NCBI RefSeq assembly: GCF_021605415.1
Contig: NZ_WKEQ01000009.1
Location: 1 to 64,000 of the forward strand
From: Pseudomonas syringae
GTDB lineage: Bacteria > Pseudomonadota > Gammaproteobacteria > Pseudomonadales > Pseudomonadaceae
Direction of reading: 5' to 3'
Length of the DNA stretch: 64,000 nt
Made by a program: the position numbers and the translations under genes. Of this stretch, positions 38,475-46,438 are shown one piece after another; position 1 is the first letter of the stretch; the number at the start of each line of letters is the position of its first letter. The notes beneath the pieces were generated by a model that had not been told where the DNA came from, did not search any database, and saw only the letters and a program-made list of their open reading frames with translations.

Positions 38475-39548
38475 ATGCGTCCAGCCCGTGCCCTTATCGA
38501 TCTCCAAGCCTTGCGCCACAACTACCGAATCGCCCGCGAGGTCACCGGCGCCAAAGCGTTGGCCGTGATCAAGGCCGATGCTTATGGCCATGGCGCGGTG
38601 CGTTGTGCCCAAGCGCTGGAAACCGAGGCCGATGGGTTCGCTGTGGCGTGCATCGAGGAAGCGCTGGAATTGCGCACCGCCGGTATCCGCGCTCCGGTGC
38701 TGTTGCTTGAGGGCTTCTTCGAGGCTGATGAGCTGGCGCTGATCGTCGAGCATGATTTCTGGTGCGTGGTGCATTCGCTGTGGCAGCTAGAAGCGATCGA
38801 GCAAGCGGCGCTGAGCAAGCCGATCACCGTATGGTTGAAGCTCGACTCCGGCATGCACCGCGTCGGTCTGCATCCGAAAGACTACACCACGGCTTATCAA
38901 CGGCTGCTCGCCAGCGGCAAAGTCGCCAAGATCGTGCTGATGAGCCACTTCGCCCGCGCTGATGAACTGCATGCGCAAAGCAGCCTTGAACAGGTTGCCG
39001 TGTTCGACGCGGCGCGTCAGGGGCTGGCCGCTGAAGTGAGCCTGCGCAACTCGCCTGCCGTGCTGGGTTGGCCGCAGATCCACAGCGACTGGGTGCGCCC
39101 GGGCATCATGCTTTACGGTGCCACGCCGTTCGAAGAAGCCAGCGTCGTGGCGGATCGGCTGCAACCGGTGATGACCCTCGAATCGAAAGTCATCAGCGTG
39201 CGCGAATTGCCGGCCGGCGAGCCGGTGGGGTACGGGGCGACCTTCATCACCGACAAGCCGATGCGCCTCGGCGTAGTCGCCATGGGTTATGCCGATGGCT
39301 ATCCGCGTCAGGCACCGACCGGCACGCCGGTGCTGGTGGCTGGCAAACGCAGCCGCCTGATCGGCCGGGTGTCAATGGACATGCTCTGCATCGACCTCAC
39401 TGACGTGCCGGAAGCGGGACTGGGTTCGACTGTTGAACTGTGGGGCAAAAACATCCTCGCCAGCGACGTGGCGAAGGCGGCTGATACGATTCCGTACCAG
39501 ATCTTCTGCAACCTGCGTCGGGTGCCAAGGCTCTATTCCGGGGATTGA
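38475..39548 (+). CDS. dadX: Catabolic alanine racemase
   Basis: A 357-residue PLP racemase. The PLP-binding lysine is K33 in [11 protein letters not shown], and the second catalytic base is the tyrosine in [10 protein letters not shown] (around residue 255). [13 protein letters not shown] and [11 protein letters not shown] are further family segments. As the last of the dadA-ridA-dadX run, it converts L-alanine to D-alanine for DadA; a biosynthetic Alr is expected elsewhere. Confidence 0.95.
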   Translation: MRPARALIDLQALRHNYRIAREVTGAKALAVIKADAYGHGAVRCAQALETEADGFAVACIEEALELRTAGIRAPVLLLEGFFEADELALIVEHDFWCVVHSLWQLEAIEQAALSKPITVWLKLDSGMHRVGLHPKDYTTAYQRLLASGKVAKIVLMSHFARADELHAQSSLEQVAVFDAARQGLAAEVSLRNSPAVLGWPQIHSDWVRPGIMLYGATPFEEASVVADRLQPVMTLESKVISVRELPAGEPVGYGATFITDKPMRLGVVAMGYADGYPRQAPTGTPVLVAGKRSRLIGRVSMDMLCIDLTDVPEAGLGSTVELWGKNILASDVAKAADTIPYQIFCNLRRVPRLYSGD

Positions 39549-39636
39549 CGGCGGGCCTGGGGCCAAGTGTTGTAAATACTGAACGCTGTCGCCATGATGA
39601 CGCTCAATATCCTTACAACAACAGGAGGCTCCAGCC

Positions 39637-40185
39637 TTGGACGTCGGTGAACGACTGCAATCCATTCGAAAGCTCAAAGGACTTTCCCAGCGTGAACTCG
39701 CCAAACGCGCGGGCGTCACCAACAGCACCATTTCGATGATCGAAAAGAACAGCGTCAGCCCTTCGATCAGCTCGCTGAGAAAAGTGCTGAGCGGGATTCC
39801 CATGTCCATGGTCGAGTTCTTTTCCGAAGAAATCCTCCAGGAGAAACCGACGCAGGTGGTCTACAAGGCCAACGAGCTGATCGACATTTCCGACGGCGCC
39901 GTGACCATGAAACTGGTCGGCCGCGCTCATCCGAGCCGCGCCATCGCGTTCCTCAACGAAATCTACCCACCGGGCGCCGACACCGGCGAAGAAATGCTCA
40001 CCCATGAGGGCGAGGAGACGGGGATTCTGGTGGAAGGTCGTCTCGAATTGGTGGTCGGGCTCGAAACATTTTTGCTCGAAGCCGGCGACAGCTACTACTT
40101 TGAAAGTACCAAGCCGCATCGTTTCCGTAATCCGTTCGATGCACCGGCGCGACTAATCAGCGCAGCGACACCGGCAAATTTTTAA
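39637..40185 (+). CDS. XRE/cupin transcription regulator, PuuR-like
   Basis: A 182-residue regulator: N-terminal helix-turn-helix (about 1-62, LKGLSQRELAKRAGVTNST) and C-terminal cupin (about 105-180, with GEETGILVEGRLEL and GDSYYFESTKPHRFRN). It begins with TTG (39637) behind a perfect AGGAGG nine bases upstream; no suitable ATG exists. PuuR-type regulators control putrescine or amino acid catabolism. It lies downstream of dadX in the same direction and may regulate the nearby amine/alanine genes. Confidence 0.9.
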   Translation: MDVGERLQSIRKLKGLSQRELAKRAGVTNSTISMIEKNSVSPSISSLRKVLSGIPMSMVEFFSEEILQEKPTQVVYKANELIDISDGAVTMKLVGRAHPSRAIAFLNEIYPPGADTGEEMLTHEGEETGILVEGRLELVVGLETFLLEAGDSYYFESTKPHRFRNPFDAPARLISAATPANF

Positions 40186-40245
40186 ACAAAGAGGCGCCAG
40201 GCCATAACGGCGAAGGTACCCGGACTTTTTTCCAGTGCGCAATAT

Positions 40246-40270
40246 AACCCCTAAGACTTTGGGGTTGTTT
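40246..40270 (+). terminator. Weak terminator after the PuuR-like gene
   Basis: AACCCC at 40246-40251 pairs with GGGGTT at 40261-40266, followed by GTTT. The T run is short, so read-through is likely. Confidence 0.4.
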
Positions 40271-40296
40271 CAGTGTCGCGGGCTACCCGCTATACT
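40268..40296 (+). promoter_or_regulatory. Putative promoter of the cytochrome c5 gene
   Basis: TTTCAG (40268-40273) and TATACT (40291-40296) at 17-base spacing, about 60 bases before the GTG start. The -10 is good, the -35 poor. Confidence 0.45.
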
Positions 40297-40353
40297 TGCG
40301 CCGCCTGCGAACCGTGGCCGCAGGCGTGAATAGCCACCATTGAGGGTGAACGC

Positions 40354-40779
40354 GTGAATCTAATTATGAAAATGCTGGCCGCACCAGCAACCGTATTGGC
40401 CCTCTGGGCTGTCAGCGCTCAAGCTGCGACGAACGACGACATTGCCAAACGCCTTGAGCCCGTCGGCCAGGTCTGCGTCCAGGGCAAGGAATGCAAAGGC
40501 ATGGAGGTTGTTGCGACCGCTGGCGGCGGCGCGGCGAAAACACCTAAAGACGTGATTGCCAAACATTGCAACGCCTGCCATGGCACTGGCCTGCTGGGCG
40601 CGCCGAAAATCGGTGATGCCGCCGCCTGGAAAGAACGCGCCGATCACCAGGGCGGTCTCGACGGCATCCTGGCCAAGGCCATTACGGGTGTTAACTCGAT
40701 GCCGCCGAAAGGCACCTGTGCTGACTGCACGGATGAGGAGTTGAAGGCTGCGATCCAGGAGATGTCCGGCCTGAAATAA
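40354..40779 (+). CDS. cycB: Monohaem cytochrome c5
   Basis: A 141-residue exported cytochrome: signal peptide (about 1-24, ending AQA), a single haem site C72-N-A-C-H76, the axial methionine in NSMPPKG and a second pair of cysteines (GTCADCTDEE) typical of the c5 group. Translation most likely begins at GTG 40354, which has GAGGGTGA upstream; ATG 40366 is an alternative without a ribosome site. It carries electrons in the periplasm. A UUCG-loop terminator follows. Confidence 0.9.
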   Translation: MNLIMKMLAAPATVLALWAVSAQAATNDDIAKRLEPVGQVCVQGKECKGMEVVATAGGGAAKTPKDVIAKHCNACHGTGLLGAPKIGDAAAWKERADHQGGLDGILAKAITGVNSMPPKGTCADCTDEELKAAIQEMSGLK

Positions 40780-40794
40780 GGCGCTCGTCTGATG

Positions 40795-40820
40795 AAAAAA
40801 CCGTCTTCGGACGGTTTTTT
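40795..40820 (+). terminator. Intrinsic terminator with TTCG tetraloop
   Basis: AAAAAACCGTC-TTCG-GACGGTTTTTT, a perfect stem with stable tetraloop and T run, 16 bases after the cytochrome c5 stop. Confidence 0.95.
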
Positions 40821-40913
40821 CTTGCCTGCACTTCGGGCCGGCGACTGGTCATTGCAGCAAAACCCCGGCACTCTCGGTCTACCTCTATTCACGGAACGGG
40901 CGGGAGGCTTCAG

Positions 40914-42836
40914 ATGGTGCAGTTGTGTTCGATCGAACAGGCAGTGGATGACGTGTTGGCGCGCTTGCCGGCGCATATCCGCATGGGGTTGCCGCTGGGC
41001 CTGGGCAAACCCAATCAATTCGTCAACGCGCTGTACCGGCGGATGAAAGACTTGCCCGAACGGCAACTGACGGTCTACACCGCGCTATGTCTAGGCCGTC
41101 CCTCGTTGGGCGATGGTTTGCAGAAGCGCTTCATCGAGCCCTTTGTCGAGCGCGTTTTCGGCGATTATCCCGAACTGGATTTTCTTGCGGATCTGCAACG
41201 GGACAGCCTGCCGCCGAACATCCGTATCGAGCAGTTTTTCATGCAGCCCGGTACTCTGCTCAACAGCGCCCCGGCGCAACAGGATTATGTCAGCAGCAAT
41301 TACAGCCACGCCGCCCGCGACATCAACGCGGCGGGTCTGAACCTGGTGGCGCAATTGCTCGCCAGCAGCAGCGAACATCCGGATCGCCTGAGCCTGAGCT
41401 GCAACCCCGACATCACCCTCGACCTGTTGCCAATGATTGCCAAGCGCCGAGCGGCCGGGGAAACCATTCTGCTGGTCGGGCAAGTTCATGATGACCTGCC
41501 GTACATGCCCGGTGACGCGGAAATCGACATCGACACCGTCGACCTGCTGATAGACGCCAAGGACGCCACGACGCTGTTTTCCACGCCGAACATGCCGGTC
41601 GGCTTTCAAGATCATTTCATCGGCCTGCACGCCAGTACGCTGGTGCGCGACGGTGGCACGTTGCAGATCGGCATCGGTTCGATGGGTGATGCGCTGACCG
41701 CAGCGCTGCTTGCTCGTCAGGCTGATAGCGAAGGTTACCGAGCACTGCTGGCGGACATAAATCTCAGCCAGTGGGCGCAAATGATCGAACGCGAAGGTGG
41801 CACGGCACCGTTCGCCAAAGGCCTGTACGGATGCAGTGAAATGTTCGTCAACGGCCTGCTGGTGCTGGCCGAGGCCGGGATCATCCGACGCAAGGTCTAT
41901 CCGGACGTGCCGACCCAGGAGCGCGCCAATGCCGGCACTCTCGACGAAGCGGCGCAGCCCGACGGCATCTCGGTGCACGGCGGCTTCTTCCTCGGGCCGC
42001 GCAGTTTCTACGAGCGCCTGCGGGAGTTGCCGCAGAGCAAGCGTCTTGAATTCAACATGACGCGCATCAGCTACATCAACGAGCTGTACGGTCAGGAAGA
42101 GCTCAAGCGCTTGCAACGCCTTGATGCGCGCTTCATTAACACCGTGTTCACCATGACGTTGCTTGGCGCTGGTGTGGCGGATCAGTTGGAGGACGGTCGT
42201 GTGCTGAGCGGCGTCGGCGGTCAGTACAACTTCGTTGCCCAGGGCCATGCGCTGGACGGTGCGCGGTCGATGTTGATCCTGCGCAGCTGGCGTGAGTCGG
42301 GCGGCGAGGTGAGTTCGAACATTGTCTGGGAATACGGCCACTGCACCATCCCCCGGCACCTGCGCGACATCGTCGTCACCGAATACGGCATCGCCGACCT
42401 GCGCGGCAAGCCGGATGCAGCGGTGATCGAGGCACTGCTGAATATCAGTGACTCGCGTTTTCAGTCAGCACTGATCGAACAGGCGCAGAAAGTCGGCAAG
42501 CTGCCGAAAGATTTTCGTATCGACCCGCGCTTCGCCGACAACACACCGCAGCGCTTGCAAGCGATTGCCGCGCGACATCCGAACCTGTTTCCGGAGTATC
42601 CGTTGGGTTGCGATTTCACCGAAGTGGAACGGGATCTGTTGCGGGGTCTGAACTGGCTCAAGAGCAAATTCAAACTCACCGAAATTCTCGACTTGGGCAA
42701 AGCCGCGCTGGATGCACCCGAGGCTTCGATGTATCCCGAACACCTCGAACGCATGCAACTGACAGACCCCGAAGGCCTGAAAGAAGAACTCTTCCAGCGC
42801 CTCCTGCTCACCAGCCTAAAAGCCACCACCCAATAA
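40914..42836 (+). CDS. Acetyl-CoA hydrolase/transferase family protein
   Basis: A 640-residue protein with the acetyl-CoA hydrolase/CoA-transferase family C-terminal domain (about 330-560), including GVGGQYNFVAQGHALDGARS and VVTEYGIADLRGKPD, and a large N-terminal half containing an active-site candidate glutamate in MIEREGGTAPF. It is longer than typical 500-residue enzymes because of extensions at both ends. GGGAGG precedes the ATG. The CoA donor/acceptor pair cannot be deduced. It is followed by a long hairpin. Confidence 0.87.
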   Translation: MVQLCSIEQAVDDVLARLPAHIRMGLPLGLGKPNQFVNALYRRMKDLPERQLTVYTALCLGRPSLGDGLQKRFIEPFVERVFGDYPELDFLADLQRDSLPPNIRIEQFFMQPGTLLNSAPAQQDYVSSNYSHAARDINAAGLNLVAQLLASSSEHPDRLSLSCNPDITLDLLPMIAKRRAAGETILLVGQVHDDLPYMPGDAEIDIDTVDLLIDAKDATTLFSTPNMPVGFQDHFIGLHASTLVRDGGTLQIGIGSMGDALTAALLARQADSEGYRALLADINLSQWAQMIEREGGTAPFAKGLYGCSEMFVNGLLVLAEAGIIRRKVYPDVPTQERANAGTLDEAAQPDGISVHGGFFLGPRSFYERLRELPQSKRLEFNMTRISYINELYGQEELKRLQRLDARFINTVFTMTLLGAGVADQLEDGRVLSGVGGQYNFVAQGHALDGARSMLILRSWRESGGEVSSNIVWEYGHCTIPRHLRDIVVTEYGIADLRGKPDAAVIEALLNISDSRFQSALIEQAQKVGKLPKDFRIDPRFADNTPQRLQAIAARHPNLFPEYPLGCDFTEVERDLLRGLNWLKSKFKLTEILDLGKAALDAPEASMYPEHLERMQLTDPEGLKEELFQRLLLTSLKATTQ

Positions 42837-42871
42837 CAACCCGCCGTAAAACCTGTATGAACTGCGGCACG

Positions 42872-42925
42872 CTGCGATCTTTTGATCTTGATCTTGTTCT
42901 TGAAAAGCAGATCAAAAGATCGCAG
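42872..42925. repeat. Long perfect inverted repeat after the CoA-transferase gene
   Basis: CTGCGATCTTTTGATCT (42872-42888) and its exact complement (42909-42925) form a 17-base-pair stem with a 20-base loop. The half sequence also occurs at about 21020, and a related GATCGCAG unit is at 58345, so this is another dispersed palindrome family and possibly a terminator. Confidence 0.8.
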
Positions 42926-43030
42926 CCTCGTTTCACTCGACAGCTCCTGCATGGGCGGCGTGGCTGGTTATTCCATAAACGACGCCGTCCTCAAGTCCAC
43001 CCCCCAATAAACGACCACCACAAAACCAAC

Positions 43031-43122
43031 TGTAGGAGTGAGCCTGCTCGCGATAGCTGTGTGTCAGTCAACGAAGATGCAGACTGAACATATGCCATCG
43101 CGAGCAAGCTCATTCCCTACAC
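43031..43122. repeat. REPIN, family B, left border of the AT-rich locus
   Basis: A TGTAGGAGTGAGCCTGCTCG unit paired with a right unit ending TCATTCCCTACA. It abuts the stop codon of the M29-like gene by one base. The matching family B REPIN at 45696 lies just past the ligase gene on the other side. Confidence 0.85.
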
Positions 43123-43123
43123 G

Positions 43124-44062
43124 TCAGGCGCATGCAAGTGAGTGAGTTGGATGGATGCTCACGGACGGGCTAAGAAAGTCTATGTGGTAGCCCGACGAAC
43201 CATCACCAATAGCTAAATGAATACCACTGATTCCTTCATTCATTTGGGAATTGATTGTGTAATCAATTTTGTTCGAGATGGATTCGTTAACGCCGATGGC
43301 AAATTCCGTAAGTTTCAGCCCGCGTTTGCCAGCAGCGAGATCCAGGAGTTTTACATGTTCTTCGTTATTTATTTTTAATGAAGTTATGTTGTTTTCTTTT
43401 ATCGTGAGGGAGGCTTTTTCGTTTGATATTTGATCGCTTAGCCGTTTCAAAGATATTTTTAGACCGGAAGGTAACTCGGGGTTAGACTTTCTAAGTACAG
43501 TCAGTATTCCAGAAATATTCAAGGTGCCTGAAAATATAAAAGGGCAGGGCTCGAATGGGTTCATATGTGCGTAATGAACTTCAAAGAATTCTGCGACAGA
43601 CTGCACAAAATTTCCGGTCACATCTTCGCCAAGCAATGCATAAGCCTTTGCATGGGGAAGAATAGATACGGTTGCATTAGATTCGTTACCAGACAACGAA
43701 AATGTCTGGTAGGAGTTAAGCATATTCAATACAGCTCGTTGCGAGCAGAGGGATTGCTGAAAGTCGCTGTTCAGCAGAAGCTTTAGACTGTAAAGCGCGG
43801 CGACCAAGGAAGGCTCAAATACTTGAGTTGCGCAGAAGATGATTTTTTTGCGCGCTGTTTTCTTGGCGATCTCAAATGTCATTTTTGCAGCTTCGTTGCT
43901 GAAAGAAAAAACGATGCTGTTTTTTGGAAATGCCTCTAATTGAGCAATATTGGCCGTTGTGAATCCCAAGAGCTCGCATTCTCTGAGGAATTCATTCGAG
44001 TCGGCGATAATGGAAAATTCTTCATTATTGAAGAGCGTCGACGCTATATTTGGCGATGACAT
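43124..44062 (-). CDS. M29 aminopeptidase-like putative metalloenzyme
   Basis: A 312-residue protein, shorter than M29 aminopeptidases (about 410) and NicX-type dioxygenases (about 350). Its last 65 residues carry the family pattern: E253 (LTEFAIGVNE), H282 (SGIHLAIGDG) and H293-x-D295 (YHIDF). E-to-H spacing of 29 matches that in M29 enzymes as I recall, and E171 (NPFEPCPF) may be the further glutamate. The N-terminal 150 residues look unrelated to anything I recognise. A strong AAGGAGG precedes the ATG; it starts 57 bases after the peptide gene, so the two are one operon. AT-rich compared with neighbours. Possible roles: peptidase on the small peptide, or a metal-dependent oxygenase. Confidence 0.75.
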   Translation of the reverse strand: MSSPNIASTLFNNEEFSIIADSNEFLRECELLGFTTANIAQLEAFPKNSIVFSFSNEAAKMTFEIAKKTARKKIIFCATQVFEPSLVAALYSLKLLLNSDFQQSLCSQRAVLNMLNSYQTFSLSGNESNATVSILPHAKAYALLGEDVTGNFVQSVAEFFEVHYAHMNPFEPCPFIFSGTLNISGILTVLRKSNPELPSGLKISLKRLSDQISNEKASLTIKENNITSLKINNEEHVKLLDLAAGKRGLKLTEFAIGVNESISNKIDYTINSQMNEGISGIHLAIGDGSSGYHIDFLSPSVSIHPTHSLACA

Positions 44063-44084
44063 AAAACCCTCCTTGTTCTGAAGT

Positions 44085-44108
44085 GCGCGGCAAGGGCGGT
44101 TGCCGCGC
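44085..44108 (-). promoter_or_regulatory. Hairpin between the small peptide gene and the M29-like gene
   Basis: A perfect 9-base-pair stem, GCGCGGCAA with its complement, around a six-base loop. No T run follows on the coding strand, so it is not a classical terminator. It could stabilise the upstream peptide mRNA or reduce read-through, giving more peptide than enzyme. Confidence 0.6.
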
Positions 44109-44119
44109 GGTGCTTTCAG

Positions 44120-44221
44120 TTAATCTTCGGTATGCGCCCAAGCCAACGGTGCCCATCCAAAATTGTCCGGGCCAGAAGTGATTCGATTGAGATTTTCTTT
44201 TGCGGTTTTTTTAGTCTGCAT
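44120..44221 (-). CDS. 33-residue precursor-like peptide
   Basis: The peptide begins MQTKKTAKENLNRITSGPDN and ends FGWAPLAWAHTED. It has a basic, helix-prone N-terminal half like a leader and a C-terminal half rich in aromatic residues with two tryptophans, Gly, Pro and an acidic end. AAGGAA lies 8 bases before the ATG (8-base spacing) and a sigma70-like promoter lies upstream. It directly precedes the M29-like gene in one operon and is divergent from a PheS-like ligase. No cysteines, so not a lanthipeptide. I recognise no characterised family; a modified-peptide precursor or scaffold is the working idea. Confidence 0.65.
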   Translation of the reverse strand: MQTKKTAKENLNRITSGPDNFGWAPLAWAHTED

Positions 44222-44251
44222 TTGATTTTCCTTTTTTTTGATTTTGTTGAT

Positions 44252-44270
44252 CCCCCATGTTGCATGGGGG
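44252..44270 (-). promoter_or_regulatory. Stem-loop in the leader of the small peptide gene
   Basis: CCCCCATG paired with CATGGGGG around a three-base loop, between the predicted transcription start (about 44300) and the peptide ribosome site. No T run follows, so a 5' stabilising or regulatory stem is likelier than a terminator. Confidence 0.55.
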
Positions 44271-44306
44271 TGAGCTGATTAATGCATAAGTTGGCAATCG
44301 TTTTGA

Positions 44307-44340
44307 ATTATTATTTTCGCTTTTTAAGAATCAATTCTTA
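44307..44340 (-). promoter_or_regulatory. Putative promoter and overlapping operator for the peptide operon
   Basis: On the minus strand, TTGATT (44334-44329) and AATAAT (44312-44307) at 16-base spacing. A perfect palindrome TAAGAAT-CA-ATTCTTA (44325-44340) overlaps the -35, as an operator would. The rest of the 295-base gap to the ligase start is AT-rich without a second clear promoter; an imperfect AAGCTT-ended repeat lies at 44392-44423. Confidence 0.5.
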
Positions 44341-44516
44341 TGTTTTTATTGGGGGGCGAATGGTTTGGTTATTTAAGTGGATCGCGTCTGTAAGCTTATT
44401 CTGAAAGTTGTAAATTCAAGCTTTTTCAATTGTGGTAAGAGGTCTTGTCTGGTTAGGTTTTATTTATGGGCTTTGTTTTCCGGGGCTCATGCCAACCATG
44501 AATACAGGGGCACACA

Positions 44517-45662
44517 GTGCACACATCAAAGAAATGCCTGACAGACGAATCTGTCCACCAAGCCTTACGCCTGACTGACTTAACCGAAAAAAACCAACCC
44601 GACCACGCAGTCCGACTACTGCTCAATGAAGTTCTTCAAGGACTCGCAGAAAGAGGCTGGCCCCGAGCCCAGTTGCAGGTTGGGCCAAGGATCGTGTCTG
44701 CAGAAGAAAACTACGGTTTGCTGGGTTACGACCCAGCAGAAATTACCCTTGGCAGTGAGCACACACGTTGGGTCGATGAGCATTCGCTTTTGCGAACACA
44801 GACCACGAGCCAGATACCTGCGGCCCTTCAGCGGGCCGCTGAGGTTCGTCAGCCGGGACAGACCATTTTGCTGGCAGCACCGGGCATTACCTTCAGGCGT
44901 GATAGCCGAGACCGTTGGCATTGCGCCGAGCCGCACCAAATGGACATTTGGGTATTGGGCGATCCAGAGCTGGCATCCCATGAGCATTTGCTGCGTCTTG
45001 TTGGCGATATTTTGCAGTCGGCCGTTCCTGAAAAATCCTGGGTTTATAGCGATAGTCCACATCACTACACCGAGGGCGGGATTGAAGTAAATGTGTTGAA
45101 TGATGGCGTGCCGGTCGAGGTTCTTGAGTGCGGGCGCATCGCGAAGTCGCTATTGCAGCGTTTGCAGATCGATCCGCTGCGCCATGGCGGGCTTGCTCTT
45201 GGGATGGGGCTGGATCGCCTGACGATGTTGCGCAAAGGCATTCCTGATATTCGTTTGTTGCGTGACCAAAATGTGCGCGTGCAGGCGCAGATGCATGATC
45301 TGGATCCTTGGACTGATGTATCTCGTTTACCGTCGATTGCTCGCGATATCTCGCTAGCAGTTACGCCGGGATTGAGTGAAGAGGTGTTGACCGAGAGGAT
45401 GTTGCAGGCGGCAGGGGATTGTTCTGGATGGATTGAGGAAATGCGAATCAAGGGGCGTTGGCAACATTCGGATTTACCTGCGCAAGCCATTGAGCGACTC
45501 GGAATGCTGCCGGGTCAGGAGAACGTGCTATTGCATGTGGTGCTGCGTGATTGTTCACGCTCAATTACTACCGGCGAGGCGAATGCCTTGTATGCGGATA
45601 TTCAAGCTGCGATGCACGAAGGAGTGCCTGGGGCGGGGTACAGAATGGATTTGAAGGCTTGA
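44517..45662 (+). CDS. Free-standing PheS-like ligase with FDX-ACB domain
   Basis: A 381-residue class II synthetase-like protein. Motif 2 with F126-R-R-D at 126-129 followed by EPHQMD, and motif 3 GLALGMGLDRLTMLRKGIPD at 225-244, match the alpha subunit of phenylalanyl-tRNA synthetase. Residues about 268-381 form a ferredoxin-fold anticodon-binding (FDX-ACB) domain (LPSIARDISL). The N-terminal coiled coil of bacterial PheS is absent, and the layout equals monomeric mitochondrial PheRS. I recall database families called PheS-related mystery ligase (SrmL) in Pseudomonas, not verified. Translation begins at GTG 44517 behind CAGGGG. It is not the housekeeping enzyme, which needs PheT. It probably activates an amino acid for a tRNA or a peptide. 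Confidence 0.82.
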   Translation: MHTSKKCLTDESVHQALRLTDLTEKNQPDHAVRLLLNEVLQGLAERGWPRAQLQVGPRIVSAEENYGLLGYDPAEITLGSEHTRWVDEHSLLRTQTTSQIPAALQRAAEVRQPGQTILLAAPGITFRRDSRDRWHCAEPHQMDIWVLGDPELASHEHLLRLVGDILQSAVPEKSWVYSDSPHHYTEGGIEVNVLNDGVPVEVLECGRIAKSLLQRLQIDPLRHGGLALGMGLDRLTMLRKGIPDIRLLRDQNVRVQAQMHDLDPWTDVSRLPSIARDISLAVTPGLSEEVLTERMLQAAGDCSGWIEEMRIKGRWQHSDLPAQAIERLGMLPGQENVLLHVVLRDCSRSITTGEANALYADIQAAMHEGVPGAGYRMDLKA

Positions 45663-45695
45663 GCCATACCCGGCTCGTGCAGGCGGGCCGCTCAT

Positions 45696-45786
45696 TGTAG
45701 GAGCCGAGCTTGCTTGCGAAAGCGTTGGGTCAGTCAAGCATATGTCGACTGATGCGACGCTTTCGCGAGCGGGCTCACTCCTACAG
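45696..45786. repeat. REPIN, family B, right border of the AT-rich locus
   Basis: TGTAGGAGCCGAGCTTGCTTG unit paired with a right unit ending GGGCTCACTCCTACAG, with inner arms CGAAAGCGT/ACGCTTTCG. It lies between the convergent ligase and xpt genes. Confidence 0.85.
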
Positions 45787-45808
45787 GGGGTAGTGCGGTG
45801 TGGCCGGG

Positions 45809-46432
<624 letters not shown>

Positions 46433-46438
46433 TCAATT

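Noticed and set aside
43565..43786. 73-codon plus-strand frame within the M29-like gene
   Set aside because: Antisense to a gene with better ribosome site and recognisable motifs; no independent support.
44498..44578. Short frame of 26 codons from ATG 44498 overlapping the PheS-like gene start
   Set aside because: A leader peptide was considered, but it has no ribosome site of its own and no stem or attenuator follows it.
44517..45662. Annotating the ligase as the ordinary phenylalanyl-tRNA synthetase alpha subunit
   Set aside because: No coiled-coil N-terminus, no beta subunit gene, and an extra FDX-ACB domain that bacterial PheS lacks.
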